DNA from: SG8-30 sp963715485
Lineage (GTDB): Bacteria > Pseudomonadota > Gammaproteobacteria > Steroidobacterales > Steroidobacteraceae
Assembly (NCBI GenBank): GCA_963715485.1
Contig: OY970244.1
Span: 2,728,001 to 2,792,000, forward strand
DNA length: 64,000 nt
Reading direction: 5' to 3'
Below are positions 9,140 to 18,606 of the stretch, piece by piece. The translations under genes were made by a program, and so were the position numbers. The notes under the pieces were generated by a model. It saw only the letters and a program-made list of their open reading frames with translations. It was not told where the DNA came from and searched no databases. The number at the start of each line of letters is the position of its first letter. The first letter of the stretch is position 1.

Positions 9140-10416
9140 AGCCGTCCACTGTCCCTGCCGTCACTGCGAAGCGCATCCACGACGGTCCAATCCAGGCGCT
9201 CGGGCGGAAGGTCATGCAGGGCCACTTGGCGCGGCTGCCAGACGGCCAGATCCGGATCATGGAGCGCGGCCACGAGCGGATCTTCGGACAGCGCACACCA
9301 CGCTGCGATCTGTCAGCGACCATCGAGGTGAGGCGTCCGCAGTTCTGGGCGGATGCTGCATTTGGCGGCACCGTTGGCGCGGGCGAATCCTACATCCGCG
9401 GCGACTGGGCCTGCGACAGCTTGACCGCCCTGGTACGCATCATGGTCGTCAATCGCGAGCTGATGAACTCCGTCGACTCGGGCTTCGCGATTGCGAGTGC
9501 GCCGCTGCGCCGCATCCTGCACTGGCTGAATCACAACAGCCCAGCGGGCAGCCGCCGCAACATCGCCGCGCATTACGACCTCGGCAACGAGCTGTTCCGG
9601 CTGTTCCTCGACGAGACCATGGCCTATTCCTGCGGCATCTTCGAGACGCCGCGCTCAACTCTGTACGAGGCGTCCGTCGCCAAGTTCGACGCGGTCTGCC
9701 GCAAGCTCGACCTCAGGGCCGGGGAACGGCTGATGGAAATAGGGACTGGCTGGGGCGGGCTTGCCGTGCACGCCGCGAAGCACTACGGCGTTCATGTGAC
9801 CACGACCACGATTTCGCGCGAGCAGCACGACCATTCGGCGGAACTGGTCGCCAGGGAGGGACTCGGCGACAGGATCACCCTGCTGCTCGACGACTACCGT
9901 GACCTCGAGGGAACCTACGACAAGCTGGTTTCAATCGAGATGATCGAGGCGGTCGGCCACAAGTATCTGGACACCTACATGGGAAAGATCTCCGCGCTCC
10001 TCCAGCCCCATGGCGCGGCACTGATCCAGGCGATCACCCTGCAGGATCAGCACTACGAGCAGGCGCTCAAGTCCGTGGATTTCATCCAGCGCTTCATCTT
10101 CCCGGGCAGTTTCATCCCATCCGTCAGCGTGATCGTCGATTCCGCGCGACGCACCACGGACATGAAGCTGTTCCACCTCGAGGACATCGGACCACACTAC
10201 GCGACCACGCTGGCCGCCTGGCGCGACCGGTTCATGAGCCGGCTGCCCGAGGTGCGCGCGCTTGGCTACCCCGACGAGTTCATCCGCATGTGGGAGTTCT
10301 ACCTCTGCTATTGCGAGGGTGGATTCCTCGAGCGCCAGCTGGGCGATGCCCACTTGTTGTTCACCAAGCCTGACTGCCGGCGCGCACCGATTTCCACCGT
10401 CCGGCCATCACAGTAA
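9136..10416 (+). CDS. cfa: Cyclopropane-fatty-acyl-phospholipid synthase family methyltransferase
   Basis: 426 residues. The C-terminal two thirds are a SAM methyltransferase: NIAAHYDLGNELFRLFLD (142-159), MAYSCGIF, the SAM-binding EIGTGWGG (201-208), SIEMIEAVGHKYLDTY and YCEGGFLER near the end, all typical of Cfa. The enzyme transfers a methylene or methyl group from SAM to the double bond of phospholipid acyl chains at the membrane surface. Last of the overlapping desaturase-flavoprotein-DUF1365-Cfa operon. In such clusters the protein may be a true cyclopropane synthase or a methyltransferase for branched or furan fatty acids; sequence reading cannot separate these. Confidence 0.9.
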   Translation: MKPSTVPAVTAKRIHDGPIQALGRKVMQGHLARLPDGQIRIMERGHERIFGQRTPRCDLSATIEVRRPQFWADAAFGGTVGAGESYIRGDWACDSLTALVRIMVVNRELMNSVDSGFAIASAPLRRILHWLNHNSPAGSRRNIAAHYDLGNELFRLFLDETMAYSCGIFETPRSTLYEASVAKFDAVCRKLDLRAGERLMEIGTGWGGLAVHAAKHYGVHVTTTTISREQHDHSAELVAREGLGDRITLLLDDYRDLEGTYDKLVSIEMIEAVGHKYLDTYMGKISALLQPHGAALIQAITLQDQHYEQALKSVDFIQRFIFPGSFIPSVSVIVDSARRTTDMKLFHLEDIGPHYATTLAAWRDRFMSRLPEVRALGYPDEFIRMWEFYLCYCEGGFLERQLGDAHLLFTKPDCRRAPISTVRPSQ

Positions 10417-10429
10417 GAAGGGTTCGTAC

Positions 10430-12157
10430 ATGAGTCCATCGATGGGCGAGCTCCATCGCGGCTTCCGCGAGCGTTACCTCGGCTACGACGAGCTGACCGC
10501 GCAGCTGCAGGACTGGGCTGGCGCATTCCCCGAATTCGTGCGTTTGCAGTCCCTGGGCAGGACCGGCGAGCAGCGCGACATCTGGCTACTGACCATCGGG
10601 CCCGAGCCGGACCGCCAGCGTCCCGCGGTCTGGGTCGATGCAAACATGCACGCCATGGAGCTGTGCGGCTCGAGCGCCGCCCTGGCGATAGCCGAGGCCG
10701 TCATCCGGCTGCATGCAACGCCCGGGTCGGCACCAGCGGGACTCGAACTGCCACCAGCCCTGGTCGGGAACCTGCGCGAAGTGCTGTTCCATGTGATGCC
10801 CCGCATGTCGCCGGACGGTGCGGAGCGAGTGCTGAACACGGGCCGGTTCCTGCGCTCGGTTCCGCGCGGTGGCCTGCTGCCGCCGGAACGCTCCTACTGG
10901 CGCCCGGACGACGTAGATGGCGACGGGCTGGCGTTGCAGATGCGCAAGCTGGATCCGGCCGGCGAATACGTCGAGAGCAAGACCTTTCCCGGGCGCATGT
11001 TGCTGCGCGAGCTGGAGGACGAAGGCCCGTTCTACAAACTGTTCCCGGAAGGCTACATCGAGAACTTCGATGGCGAGACCATCCCCACGCCGCACTTCCT
11101 GGATGACAACCCGACGGACCTGAACCGGAATTTCCCCTACAGCTGGATGCCCCATCACGAGCAGGAAGGCGCGGGCGACTATCCCCTCAACGAGGTTGAG
11201 TCGCGGGCAGTCGTCGAGTTCACCGCAGCGTCCCCAACCCTGTTTGCGTGGCTCAACCTGCACACCTTTGGCGGCGTGTTCATCCGCCCGCTGGGCCACA
11301 AGCCCGATACCGAAATGGACCCCTCTGACCTCGCCATTTTCAAGCAGGTGGAAGCCTGGGGTGACCGCTACACCGGCTACCCGACGGTCAGCGGCTTCGA
11401 GGAGTTCACCTATCGCCCCAATCGCCCGATCTACGGCGACCTGATCGACTACGCCTACCATCAGCGCGGGTGCATTGCCTACGTGTGCGAGCTGTGGGAC
11501 CTGTTCGAGCAGGTGGGCCTCGCGCGTACGAAGCGATTCGTAGACCGTTACACCAAGCTCGACCGCGACGAGGTGGAGAAAATCTACCGTTGGGATGACG
11601 AGCACAACCAGGGCAGGCTGGCGGGCCGGTGGCGAGCCTGCAACCACCCACAGTTGGGCCCGGTCGAGGTCGGCGGGTCGGACACCCGGATCGGCATGTG
11701 GAATCCGCCACCCGAGAAGCTGGCCGCGGTCTGCGAGGGCCAGGTGGCGGCGTTCATGCGGGTGGCGGCCATGGCGCCTCGTCTCGAGCTACGCTGCGAA
11801 GTGGATGAGTTGGGCGATGACCTGCACCGCGTCCGCTGCGAAGTACTGAATACAGGCTACCTACCAACCTGCATTCTCGAGTCGGCCCGAAAGCTCGAGT
11901 GGAACGAGCCGGTCAGCGTGTCCCTGGACACGGATGATTGCAGGATCGAGGGTGGTGCGCGGCCGCGGATGCGCATCGGCCATCTCGAGGGCTGGGGGCG
12001 GGGACGCCACAGCGGGGCATCCGGCCCGCATTTCCAGGGCAGCCACGGCAGCGGCAATCGCAGCACGCTGACCTGGCTGATCCGGGGTCGCGGCACGATC
12101 CGGATTCGCGCCGGCTCGCCGCGCTGCGGCTGGCTGGAAAGGGAGATCGTGCTCTAG
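10430..12157 (+). CDS. M14 family zinc carboxypeptidase
   Basis: 575 residues. The zinc-binding pair HxxE appears as NMHAMELCG (His74, Glu77), the third ligand as NLHTFGG (His near 277), and the catalytic Glu probably in YVCELWDLF (near 353), all in M14 order and spacing. ATG 10430 follows AAGGG at a 7-base spacing. No signal peptide is visible, so it is probably cytoplasmic. A C-terminal segment of about 160 residues after the catalytic domain looks like a beta-rich addition. It follows cfa by 13 bases and might be read through from it, but has no obvious link with lipids. Substrate unknown. Confidence 0.85.
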   Translation: MSPSMGELHRGFRERYLGYDELTAQLQDWAGAFPEFVRLQSLGRTGEQRDIWLLTIGPEPDRQRPAVWVDANMHAMELCGSSAALAIAEAVIRLHATPGSAPAGLELPPALVGNLREVLFHVMPRMSPDGAERVLNTGRFLRSVPRGGLLPPERSYWRPDDVDGDGLALQMRKLDPAGEYVESKTFPGRMLLRELEDEGPFYKLFPEGYIENFDGETIPTPHFLDDNPTDLNRNFPYSWMPHHEQEGAGDYPLNEVESRAVVEFTAASPTLFAWLNLHTFGGVFIRPLGHKPDTEMDPSDLAIFKQVEAWGDRYTGYPTVSGFEEFTYRPNRPIYGDLIDYAYHQRGCIAYVCELWDLFEQVGLARTKRFVDRYTKLDRDEVEKIYRWDDEHNQGRLAGRWRACNHPQLGPVEVGGSDTRIGMWNPPPEKLAAVCEGQVAAFMRVAAMAPRLELRCEVDELGDDLHRVRCEVLNTGYLPTCILESARKLEWNEPVSVSLDTDDCRIEGGARPRMRIGHLEGWGRGRHSGASGPHFQGSHGSGNRSTLTWLIRGRGTIRIRAGSPRCGWLEREIVL

Positions 12158-12167
12158 AGCGAACCGA

Positions 12168-12184
12168 CGCCCGCCTGGCGGGCG
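12168..12184 (+). other. GC-rich hairpin between M14 peptidase and FAD oxidase genes
   Basis: Perfect 7-bp inverted repeat CGCCCGC / GCGGGCG with a 3-base loop, 10 bases after the M14 stop. No T-run follows, so it is not a standard intrinsic terminator, though it may pause or stabilise transcripts. Confidence 0.35.
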
Positions 12185-12205
12185 CCAACGCGGTAACATC
12201 TGGCG

Positions 12206-13645
12206 ATGCGACAGCACCTGCGAGTCGACCTGGACCGGGCAGTCGAGCGGCTGAAAATCCTGCTCGGACCGGCCGGCTATCTCGAAGATGCCAGCGATAT
12301 CGAGCCTTTCCTGACCGACCACCGCAAGCTCTATCGCGGCGTGACGCTGCTGGTCGCGCTGCCCTCCTCTACCAGCGAAGTCGCCTCGCTCGTCGAGATC
12401 TGCGCGGCCGCGGGGCTGGGCGTGGTCCCGCATGGCGGGAATACGAGCTACTGCGGTGGAGCGACCCCGCGCGAGCAGGGAAGCGAAATCGTGGTGTCAC
12501 TCAGGCGCATGAACCGCGTTCGCTCACTCGATGCACTCAATTACTCGATGACCGTGGAAGCCGGCTGCGTGCTTGCCGCAATTCAGCGTGCCGCGGAGGA
12601 GTCGGACCGGCTGTTTCCAATGTCGCTTGGCTCGGAAGGTTCCTGCACGATCGGTGGCAACCTGTCGACCAACGCCGGCGGCACCGCCGTATTGCGCTAC
12701 GGCATGATGCGCGACCTCGTGCTCGGCCTGGAGGTCGTGCTGCCCGACGGCCGCGTACTCGATCAGCTCAAGCCGCTTCGCAAGGACAACACCGGATACG
12801 ACCTGAAGCAACTGTTCGTCGGCGCCGAGGGGACCCTGGGGATTATCACGGCGGCATGCCTGAAGTTGTTTCCGCGCCCACGTGGTTACGCCACGGCACT
12901 GGTCGCGCTGGCGTCTCCACAGGCCGCAGTCGATCTCCTGGCCGGGCTGCGTGGTTCGCTCGGCGACAATGTGACTACCTTCGAGCTCCTTCCGCGTAGC
13001 GCGATGGAGCTGGTCTGCCGCCATATTGACGGGGCGACCGATCCCTTTGGCCACCCCCATCACTGGTACGCGTTGGTCGAAGTGAGCCTTCCGCAGGCGG
13101 ACTCGGACCTGGCCGAGAGATTGCAGGCGGAGCTGGCTGCCGGTATCGAGCGCGGCGCCCTGGACGACGCCCTGCTGGCCGCCTCACTCGGGCAACGCAG
13201 CGCCTTCTGGAAACTCCGCGAGAACATCCCGGAAGCCCAGGCGCGCGAAGGCGCGAGCCTGAAGCATGATGTCTCGGTACAGACCGGCAGACTGCCGGAG
13301 TTCATCGACGAGGGAGCGCTTCTGCTCGAGCGGCTGGTGCCGGGCGTCCGGCTGGTCGCCTACGGACACCTCGGCGACGGCAACCTGCACTTCAACCTCA
13401 GTTTCCCCAGCGGCGGTGACCAACGGGTCTTCCTGCGGCGTGCCGAGGAAGTGCACCGCGCGATACACGAGCTGGTGGCACGCTACCGGGGCAGCTTCAG
13501 TGCGGAGCACGGCATCGGCCGCCACAAGGTGGCCGAGCTGGAGCGCTATGAGGACCCGGTGGCACTCGACCTGATGCGCCGGCTCAAGCGCGTACTCGAC
13601 CCGGAAGGGATCATGAACCCGGGCAAGGTCCTGCGAGAGGAATGA
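12206..13645 (+). CDS. FAD-linked D-2-hydroxyacid dehydrogenase (D2HGDH/GlcD family)
   Basis: 479 residues. The PCMH-type FAD domain has VVPHGGNTSYCGGATP (about 74-90) and LGSEGSCTIGGNLSTNAGG (about 141-160), followed by VGAEGTLGIITAA; the C-terminal FAD-oxidase domain has AYGHLGDGNLHFNLS (metal and substrate site), SAEHGIGRHK and a final DPEGIMNPGKVL. This is the arrangement of D-2-hydroxyglutarate or D-lactate dehydrogenases that pass electrons to ETF or quinone. D-2-hydroxyglutarate, made by the serine pathway enzyme SerA, is the likeliest substrate. No electron-transfer partner is adjacent. Confidence 0.88.
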   Translation: MRQHLRVDLDRAVERLKILLGPAGYLEDASDIEPFLTDHRKLYRGVTLLVALPSSTSEVASLVEICAAAGLGVVPHGGNTSYCGGATPREQGSEIVVSLRRMNRVRSLDALNYSMTVEAGCVLAAIQRAAEESDRLFPMSLGSEGSCTIGGNLSTNAGGTAVLRYGMMRDLVLGLEVVLPDGRVLDQLKPLRKDNTGYDLKQLFVGAEGTLGIITAACLKLFPRPRGYATALVALASPQAAVDLLAGLRGSLGDNVTTFELLPRSAMELVCRHIDGATDPFGHPHHWYALVEVSLPQADSDLAERLQAELAAGIERGALDDALLAASLGQRSAFWKLRENIPEAQAREGASLKHDVSVQTGRLPEFIDEGALLLERLVPGVRLVAYGHLGDGNLHFNLSFPSGGDQRVFLRRAEEVHRAIHELVARYRGSFSAEHGIGRHKVAELERYEDPVALDLMRRLKRVLDPEGIMNPGKVLREE

Positions 13646-13729
13646 ATCCTTGAGCGAACGCCTGCAGCGACCCGGGCCCATCTGGTCGGCGACTGGCAAT
13701 TCCCGGCCCACAGGGCCGGTCGCGCACGC

Positions 13730-14296
13730 ATGACCGGCAGGGGCCGCCGTCTCAGGCTCCCGATCGACACCGACCGGCTGTGCCTGCGGGAGTTTTCCGG
13801 TGAGGATCTCGCCGCGGTCACGACGCTCTACAGCGATCGACGCGTCACCCGTTACATGCTCTATGGCCCGCGCGACGAGAGCGGCGCCAGACGCCACCTC
13901 GCGGGCGTGATCCGCCGGCAGCGAGACGAACCGCGCGAGGCCTGGGAACTCGCGGTGACGCGCGTCGATGACAACACCCTGATCGGAGCCTGCGACCTGA
14001 CCCTGCATTCGCGCCAGGAAGCGGAGATCGGATACCTGTTCGCGCGACGCCACTGGCGGCAAGGCTACGCGAGCGAGGTGGCCGTGACGCTGGTCGGGAG
14101 CGCCTTTGCTCAACTGGGCGTCGAGCGCGTCCTTTCGACCGTCGAGATCCATAACGAGCGTTCGCTCCGTGTACTGGACAAGGCCGGCCTGCGCTGGGAA
14201 GCTACCTTCCGGCGCTACGCCCGCGCCCGCCGTCACTGGTGGGACGTTCATCTTTACGCGATTTCCCGCGAGGACTGGGCCGTAGCGCAGGGATGA
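13730..14296 (+). CDS. GNAT family N-acetyltransferase (RimJ/RimL type)
   Basis: 188 residues with the opening IDTDRLCLREFSGEDLAAV that marks the RimJ/RimL acetyltransferase_3 family, and the acetyl-CoA loop as YLFARRHWRQGYASEV. A helix with ERVLSTVEIHNERSLRVLDKAG forms the usual GNAT end. Such enzymes acetylate ribosomal protein N-termini, amino groups of small molecules or aminoglycosides; the acceptor is unknown here. Stands 84 bases after the D-2-hydroxyacid dehydrogenase gene, possibly on its transcript. Confidence 0.87.
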   Translation: MTGRGRRLRLPIDTDRLCLREFSGEDLAAVTTLYSDRRVTRYMLYGPRDESGARRHLAGVIRRQRDEPREAWELAVTRVDDNTLIGACDLTLHSRQEAEIGYLFARRHWRQGYASEVAVTLVGSAFAQLGVERVLSTVEIHNERSLRVLDKAGLRWEATFRRYARARRHWWDVHLYAISREDWAVAQG

Positions 14297-14392
14297 AACG
14301 CCCTGCGACGTCCGCTTGCGATCAGCAGGTCGGAGAGGTCATCATCCTGTCAAACAGCAAGGTCGGTAGCACCGGCCGCAAGAAGGATTGCG

Positions 14393-17359
14393 ATGCGCCG
14401 GAAGAAGATCCTCACTGTGGCGGCAATTGTGGCCGGATCCCTTGGCCTGTACGCCCTGGCCGGGTTCTACTGGGTCCCGCGGCTGGTCAGGAGCCAGGTG
14501 ACCGAACTGTTCGCCGATGACTACGGTCGCGAGATCGGCCTTGGCGAAGTCCGCTTCAATCCCTTCACCTTCGAGTTCGAGGCGCGGGACTTCACCGTGC
14601 CTGACACCGATGGCAAGCGGATGCTCGGCTTCGACCGCTTATTCCTCGACTTCGAACTCGCCTCGCTGTGGCATCGTGCCTGGACCTTCCGCGACATCTA
14701 CGTTGAGCGACCCTATGCCCGCGTGGTGCAGCGAGCGGACGGGAGCCTGAATCTCGCGGACCTGGCGCCACCGAACAGCGATCCGGCGCCCGATGACCAG
14801 CAGCCGCCAGATATCCCTGCGGTTCGAATCGGTAATCTCGACGTCGCGGAAGGCCGGATCGACGTCGCTGACCTGACGCGCGCCCAGCCCTTTGCGACGA
14901 CACTGGCGCCGGTTTCCTTCGAGCTCACGGATTTCCGGACCGCCGGCTCCGGCAATACGTTCGCGTTCACGGCCGGGTCTGATCGAGCCGGCCAACTAAG
15001 CGTCGACGGCAGTTTTGGCGTCGCCCCGCTGTCCTCACAAGGTTCCCTCACGCTGGCGGGCCTGCAGGCTACGGCCATCTCCGAGTACCTGGGCGAACTC
15101 ATTCCGGTGAGCCTCGAATCCGGCATCATCGACCTCGGCTTCACCTATGACTTCAGCCTGGCCGGCGAGCCGTTCACCCTGATCCTCGACATGCCGAGCC
15201 TGACGGTTCGCGAGCTTTCCACGGTCGCGCAGGGCTACGACGTGCCCTGGCAGATTCCTGCCATCGACTTGCGGGACACGCGCGTGGACCTCGCCGCCAG
15301 GACTGTCGTCATGAATTCGATCGAGGTGACGGATGTGGTGGCGCCGGTCTGGCTGGACGCCTCGGGCTTCAATGCGCCGGGTGTACTGCCTCGAGCCGAT
15401 GAACAGGACGCAGTGCCCGCAGCATCGACCGGCGCGGAGGACGGAGCGTCGAGCTGGTCCGTTTCAATTCCGTCCGTCTCCGTGCTGAACGCCCGTCTAC
15501 CGTTCGAGAACCGGACCCTCAAGCGACCAGCCACGCTCGAGCTCGTGGCGAAGTCCGTGAAGGTGCAAGGTTTCGCCGTTCCGGCCCGTGAGTCGCTTCA
15601 GGTCGAGGCAGTCGTCGCCTCAGGAGCTGGCGGCGAGGTGAGCACCAGCGGGTCGATCCGGCTGGAGCCCCTGGAGGCCGGGATGGACTTGCAGGTCCGT
15701 GCGTTGAATCTCACGCCGCTACAGCCCTACCTGGACGACCATACCGACCTGCTGTTTGAGTCAGGCGCGCTGACCAGCAAGGGCCGATTGGAGGTCACGG
15801 GCATCGACCCCCTGAAGGCTAGCTATACCGGCGACATCGCGATAGCAGACCTGCACACGCGGGATCGGCCACTCAAGGAAGACTTCGTCAACTGGAAGTC
15901 GCTTGAGGTCAATGGCATCCGCTACGCCAGCACTCCCGCGGCTCTCGACATCAAGGAGATCGTCGCTCGCGAACCATACATGCGGCTGATCCTGGCGGAG
16001 TCGGGGGTCACTAACATCGAGTCGATACTCGACCCTGCGGCGGCCGCGGACAAGGCAGCGGCGATCGAAGCGGAGCGCGCGGCTGCGAAGAGCGGCAAGG
16101 ACAGCAAGGCCGACACCAGCAAGCCCGCCGGTGATGAAGTAGTCGCACCAGTCGCCGGACCGACCGGACCTTCGGTCGCCATCACCATCGGCAACACGCG
16201 CATCGTGGATGGCAGCGTCAATTTCGCCGACTTCACCACCGAGCCGGACTTCCAGATCGCGATGGAGCAGCTCAAGGGCTTCATCAAGGGATCTTCGTCC
16301 GATCCGGGGTCGCGATCCGAGCTCGAACTGGACGGGCAGGTTGACCGCTACGCGCCGGTTCACATCGCCGGCAAGCTAAACCTGCTGGCACCGGCCACCT
16401 ATATCGACATCGCGGCCTCCTTCCGCAACATCGACCTGACCAGCTTCAACCCCTACTCCACCAAGTTCATCGGCTACCAGATTGCCAAGGGCAAGCTGTT
16501 CATCGACACGGAATACAGGGTCGAGGACAACCGGCTCGAAGCGATCCACCAGGTCAAGCTGGACCAGCTGGAGTTCGGCGACAAGATCGACTCTCCGGAC
16601 GCCATCGGGCTGCCGATCAAGCTGGCGGTCGCCCTGCTCAAGGACTCGCAGGGGGTGATCGACCTGGAGCTCCCAGTCAGCGGGTCCGTCGACGACCCGC
16701 AGTTCAAGCTCGGCCCGATCATCTGGAAGGCCTTCGTCGGGCTGATGACCAAGATCGTGACTGCCCCCTTCGCGCTGCTCGGCAACCTCTTCGGTGGCGG
16801 CGAGGACCTTGCCTACCTGGACTTCGCCGCGGGATCCGCGGAGGTCGATGCCGCGGCGACGGATAAGATCGTGGTCCTCAGGAAGGCGCTGACGGAGCGT
16901 CCGACCCTGAGGCTGGAAATTCCCTGGACGGCCGCCGCGGCAGTCGATGGACCGGCGCTGGAGCAGGCGAGCTGGGAAGCAGCGGTGTCGAGCGCAGTTG
17001 GCGAGGCAGCCAGCGATGCGTGGAAGATGGATCGCGCAGAATATCTACGCCGCCTGAAGGCGCTGTACCAGCAGACGACAGGCAACAAGCCGGATTTACC
17101 AAAGCCGCCCAAGCCAGCCGAAGGCGAGCCGAAACCCGACCCGGTCGAGTTTGCCATCGGCCAGCTCGAGCCTGGACTACGGGCCGGATTCGCGGTGGGT
17201 GGCGAGCAGGTCGAGGAGCTGGCCCAGGCGCGCGCCGTGGCGGTTCGCGATGCACTACTTGGTGACGAAGGACTCGATGGGGAACGCGTCTTCGTCTCGC
17301 GAGGCGATGAGGCTGACGCCGCCGACGGAAACGTCAGGATGACCTTGTCGCTCGAGTGA
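14393..17359 (+). CDS. DUF748 (AsmA-like) envelope protein
   Basis: 988 residues with one N-terminal membrane anchor (about 5-24) and a long periplasmic region of repeated beta-rich DUF748 modules (for example YGREIGLGEVRFNPFTFEFE and FTTEPDFQIAMEQLKG). The end has an OmpA-like flavour (AYLDFAAGSAEVDAAATDKI). Large AsmA/DUF748 proteins are thought to bridge the periplasm and carry phospholipids between membranes, which is general knowledge of the superfamily and not proven for this branch. An alanine- and lysine-rich spacer lies near residues 545-580. AAGGA lies 5 bases before the ATG. It converges on the TesB operon with only 11 bases between stops. Confidence 0.88.
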   Translation: MRRKKILTVAAIVAGSLGLYALAGFYWVPRLVRSQVTELFADDYGREIGLGEVRFNPFTFEFEARDFTVPDTDGKRMLGFDRLFLDFELASLWHRAWTFRDIYVERPYARVVQRADGSLNLADLAPPNSDPAPDDQQPPDIPAVRIGNLDVAEGRIDVADLTRAQPFATTLAPVSFELTDFRTAGSGNTFAFTAGSDRAGQLSVDGSFGVAPLSSQGSLTLAGLQATAISEYLGELIPVSLESGIIDLGFTYDFSLAGEPFTLILDMPSLTVRELSTVAQGYDVPWQIPAIDLRDTRVDLAARTVVMNSIEVTDVVAPVWLDASGFNAPGVLPRADEQDAVPAASTGAEDGASSWSVSIPSVSVLNARLPFENRTLKRPATLELVAKSVKVQGFAVPARESLQVEAVVASGAGGEVSTSGSIRLEPLEAGMDLQVRALNLTPLQPYLDDHTDLLFESGALTSKGRLEVTGIDPLKASYTGDIAIADLHTRDRPLKEDFVNWKSLEVNGIRYASTPAALDIKEIVAREPYMRLILAESGVTNIESILDPAAAADKAAAIEAERAAAKSGKDSKADTSKPAGDEVVAPVAGPTGPSVAITIGNTRIVDGSVNFADFTTEPDFQIAMEQLKGFIKGSSSDPGSRSELELDGQVDRYAPVHIAGKLNLLAPATYIDIAASFRNIDLTSFNPYSTKFIGYQIAKGKLFIDTEYRVEDNRLEAIHQVKLDQLEFGDKIDSPDAIGLPIKLAVALLKDSQGVIDLELPVSGSVDDPQFKLGPIIWKAFVGLMTKIVTAPFALLGNLFGGGEDLAYLDFAAGSAEVDAAATDKIVVLRKALTERPTLRLEIPWTAAAAVDGPALEQASWEAAVSSAVGEAASDAWKMDRAEYLRRLKALYQQTTGNKPDLPKPPKPAEGEPKPDPVEFAIGQLEPGLRAGFAVGGEQVEELAQARAVAVRDALLGDEGLDGERVFVSRGDEADAADGNVRMTLSLE

Positions 17360-17370
17360 CCGGCACGGCC

Positions 17371-17544
17371 TCAGGCCTTTGGCGGATCGGGCCAATCGTC
17401 TTCATCGTCGTCCCATTCCTCTGGCTTTTTCCACCCGCCCGCGGGTCTTTCCGGGAGGTTCGAATTCCGCGAACGCCATACCATGAACAGGTGACCGATG
17501 AGATAGGCGGCCGCCAGCCCCAGAATAATGAGCCCGATCTTCAC
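17371..17544 (-). CDS. 57-residue membrane microprotein with acidic tail
   Basis: Downstream of tesB on the same strand. A GTG at 17544 opens a frame beginning with a membrane helix (KIGLIILGLAAAYLIGHLF, residues 2-20), a short basic turn (WRSR), and then a very acidic Trp/Pro tail (PEEWDDDEDDWPDP). The stop lies 23 bases... before the DUF748 stop region on the opposite strand. I recognise no family. The hydrophobic-basic-acidic order, codon bias like its neighbours and 23-base spacing from tesB make a real single-pass inner-membrane protein likely. No strong ribosome site is visible (GAGAAGG is 14 bases off), so it may be translated by coupling to tesB. Confidence 0.6.
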   Translation of the reverse strand: MKIGLIILGLAAAYLIGHLFMVWRSRNSNLPERPAGGWKKPEEWDDDEDDWPDPPKA

Positions 17545-17567
17545 TATTGCACCGACCGCCTTCTCAC

Positions 17568-18458
17568 CTAGGTTCCGGAACCCGGGGGCCGGGTGCCTTG
17601 CCAGCCGCCTGACCGTTCGCGGATAAGCCCTTCCTGCGCCACACTCGCGACCAGCTTGCCATCGCGGGCGAAGATGCTGCCGCGGGCAAAGCCGCGCGCG
17701 CTCGAGCGACTAGGACTGTCGATCGAGTACAACAGCCAGTCGTCGACCTGAAGCTCACGGTGGAACCAGATTGCATGGTCAATGCTTGCCATCTGCAACT
17801 CGAACCAGGGCTGGCCATGCGGCAGGTTCGCGGTGTCCAGAAGATGGTAGTCCGAAACGTAGGCGAGCAGGCAGCGATGCAGCGCCTGGTCCTCGGGTGC
17901 GCGGTCGACCAGGCGAAACCATACCTGTTTGACCGGCTCACGCTTTTCCGGCTTGCGATAGTCGGGTGGCCGCACGTGGCGGAACTCAAAGGGTCGCTCA
18001 TGCTCGAAAAATCGCCGCACCTTCTCGGGCACCCGCTCCAGGATGTCCGGGGTCACCTCCGCCACGTCCGCCAGCTCTTCCGGCGCAGGCACCTCCGGCA
18101 TGGTGGACTGGTGCTCGCTGCCCGGTTCCAGGGCGTGGAATGACGAGGACATCGTCAGGATCGGCTGGCCATGCTGGATCGCCACGACCCGACGGCTGGT
18201 GAAGCTGCCGCCGTCCCGGCTGCGCTCGACCTGGTAGACAATCGGTGCATTGACGTCGCCGCGACGCAGGAAGTACGCGTGCATCGAATGCACGAGCCGG
18301 TTCTCGACGGTACGCGAAGCCGCGACCAGCGCCTGACCGAGGACCTGCCCACCAAATACCTGCGGGGAGCCGATGTCCCGACTGACTCCGCGAAACAGGT
18401 TGGTCTCGAGCCGCTCGAGGTCGAGCAATTGCAGCAGTTCGGCGAGTCGCTTGTTCAT
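17568..18458 (-). CDS. tesB: Acyl-CoA thioesterase II
   Basis: 296 residues, the usual double-hotdog length. The N-terminal hotdog has FGGQVLGQALVAASRTV and HSMHAYFLRRGD; the C-terminal one has YVSDYHLLDTANLPHG and SIDHAIWFHRE, which contain the conserved Asp and Gln/Thr catalytic region of TesB. It hydrolyses medium and long-chain acyl-CoA to free acid and CoA in the cytoplasm. Start ATG at 18458. Downstream lies the 57-residue membrane protein gene on the same strand; upstream lies a REP-like hairpin separating it from the riboswitch region. Confidence 0.95.
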   Translation of the reverse strand: MNKRLAELLQLLDLERLETNLFRGVSRDIGSPQVFGGQVLGQALVAASRTVENRLVHSMHAYFLRRGDVNAPIVYQVERSRDGGSFTSRRVVAIQHGQPILTMSSSFHALEPGSEHQSTMPEVPAPEELADVAEVTPDILERVPEKVRRFFEHERPFEFRHVRPPDYRKPEKREPVKQVWFRLVDRAPEDQALHRCLLAYVSDYHLLDTANLPHGQPWFELQMASIDHAIWFHRELQVDDWLLYSIDSPSRSSARGFARGSIFARDGKLVASVAQEGLIRERSGGWQGTRPPGSGT

Positions 18459-18481
18459 CGGCCAAGCCTACCAGCGATCTG

Positions 18482-18547
18482 AAAAAAGGGGACAGTTCCC
18501 TTTTCCAGGTCCCTGTCTCTGCTGGAGCAGGAACCGTCCCCTTGTTG
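18482..18547. repeat. REP-like palindromic element, copy A
   Basis: Contains AAAAAAGGGGACAGTTCC at 18482-18499 and, 30 bases on, GGAACCGTCCCC at 18530-18541; the two 12-base arms pair with one mismatch, so the unit folds as a large hairpin. The same core occurs at 25288-25299 and 37473-37484. It sits between tesB and the riboswitch promoter. Confidence 0.7.
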
Positions 18548-18571
18548 GGAAAATCCCTATGTTTTGGCCCG

Positions 18572-18601
18572 TTGACCCGCGATGCGGCGGCGTCCTATAA
18601 T
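18572..18601 (+). promoter_or_regulatory. Sigma-70-type promoter for the riboswitch transcript
   Basis: TTGACC (18572-18577), an 18-base spacer, then a perfect TATAAT (18596-18601). The expected start of transcription, about 18607, coincides with the first base of the riboswitch fold. This is one of the best promoter matches in the window. Confidence 0.75.
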
Positions 18602-18606
18602 TTTGT

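Noticed and set aside
10586..11647. 353-codon minus-strand frame opposite the M14 peptidase
   Set aside because: No recognisable domain; the plus strand has the zinc-site motifs.
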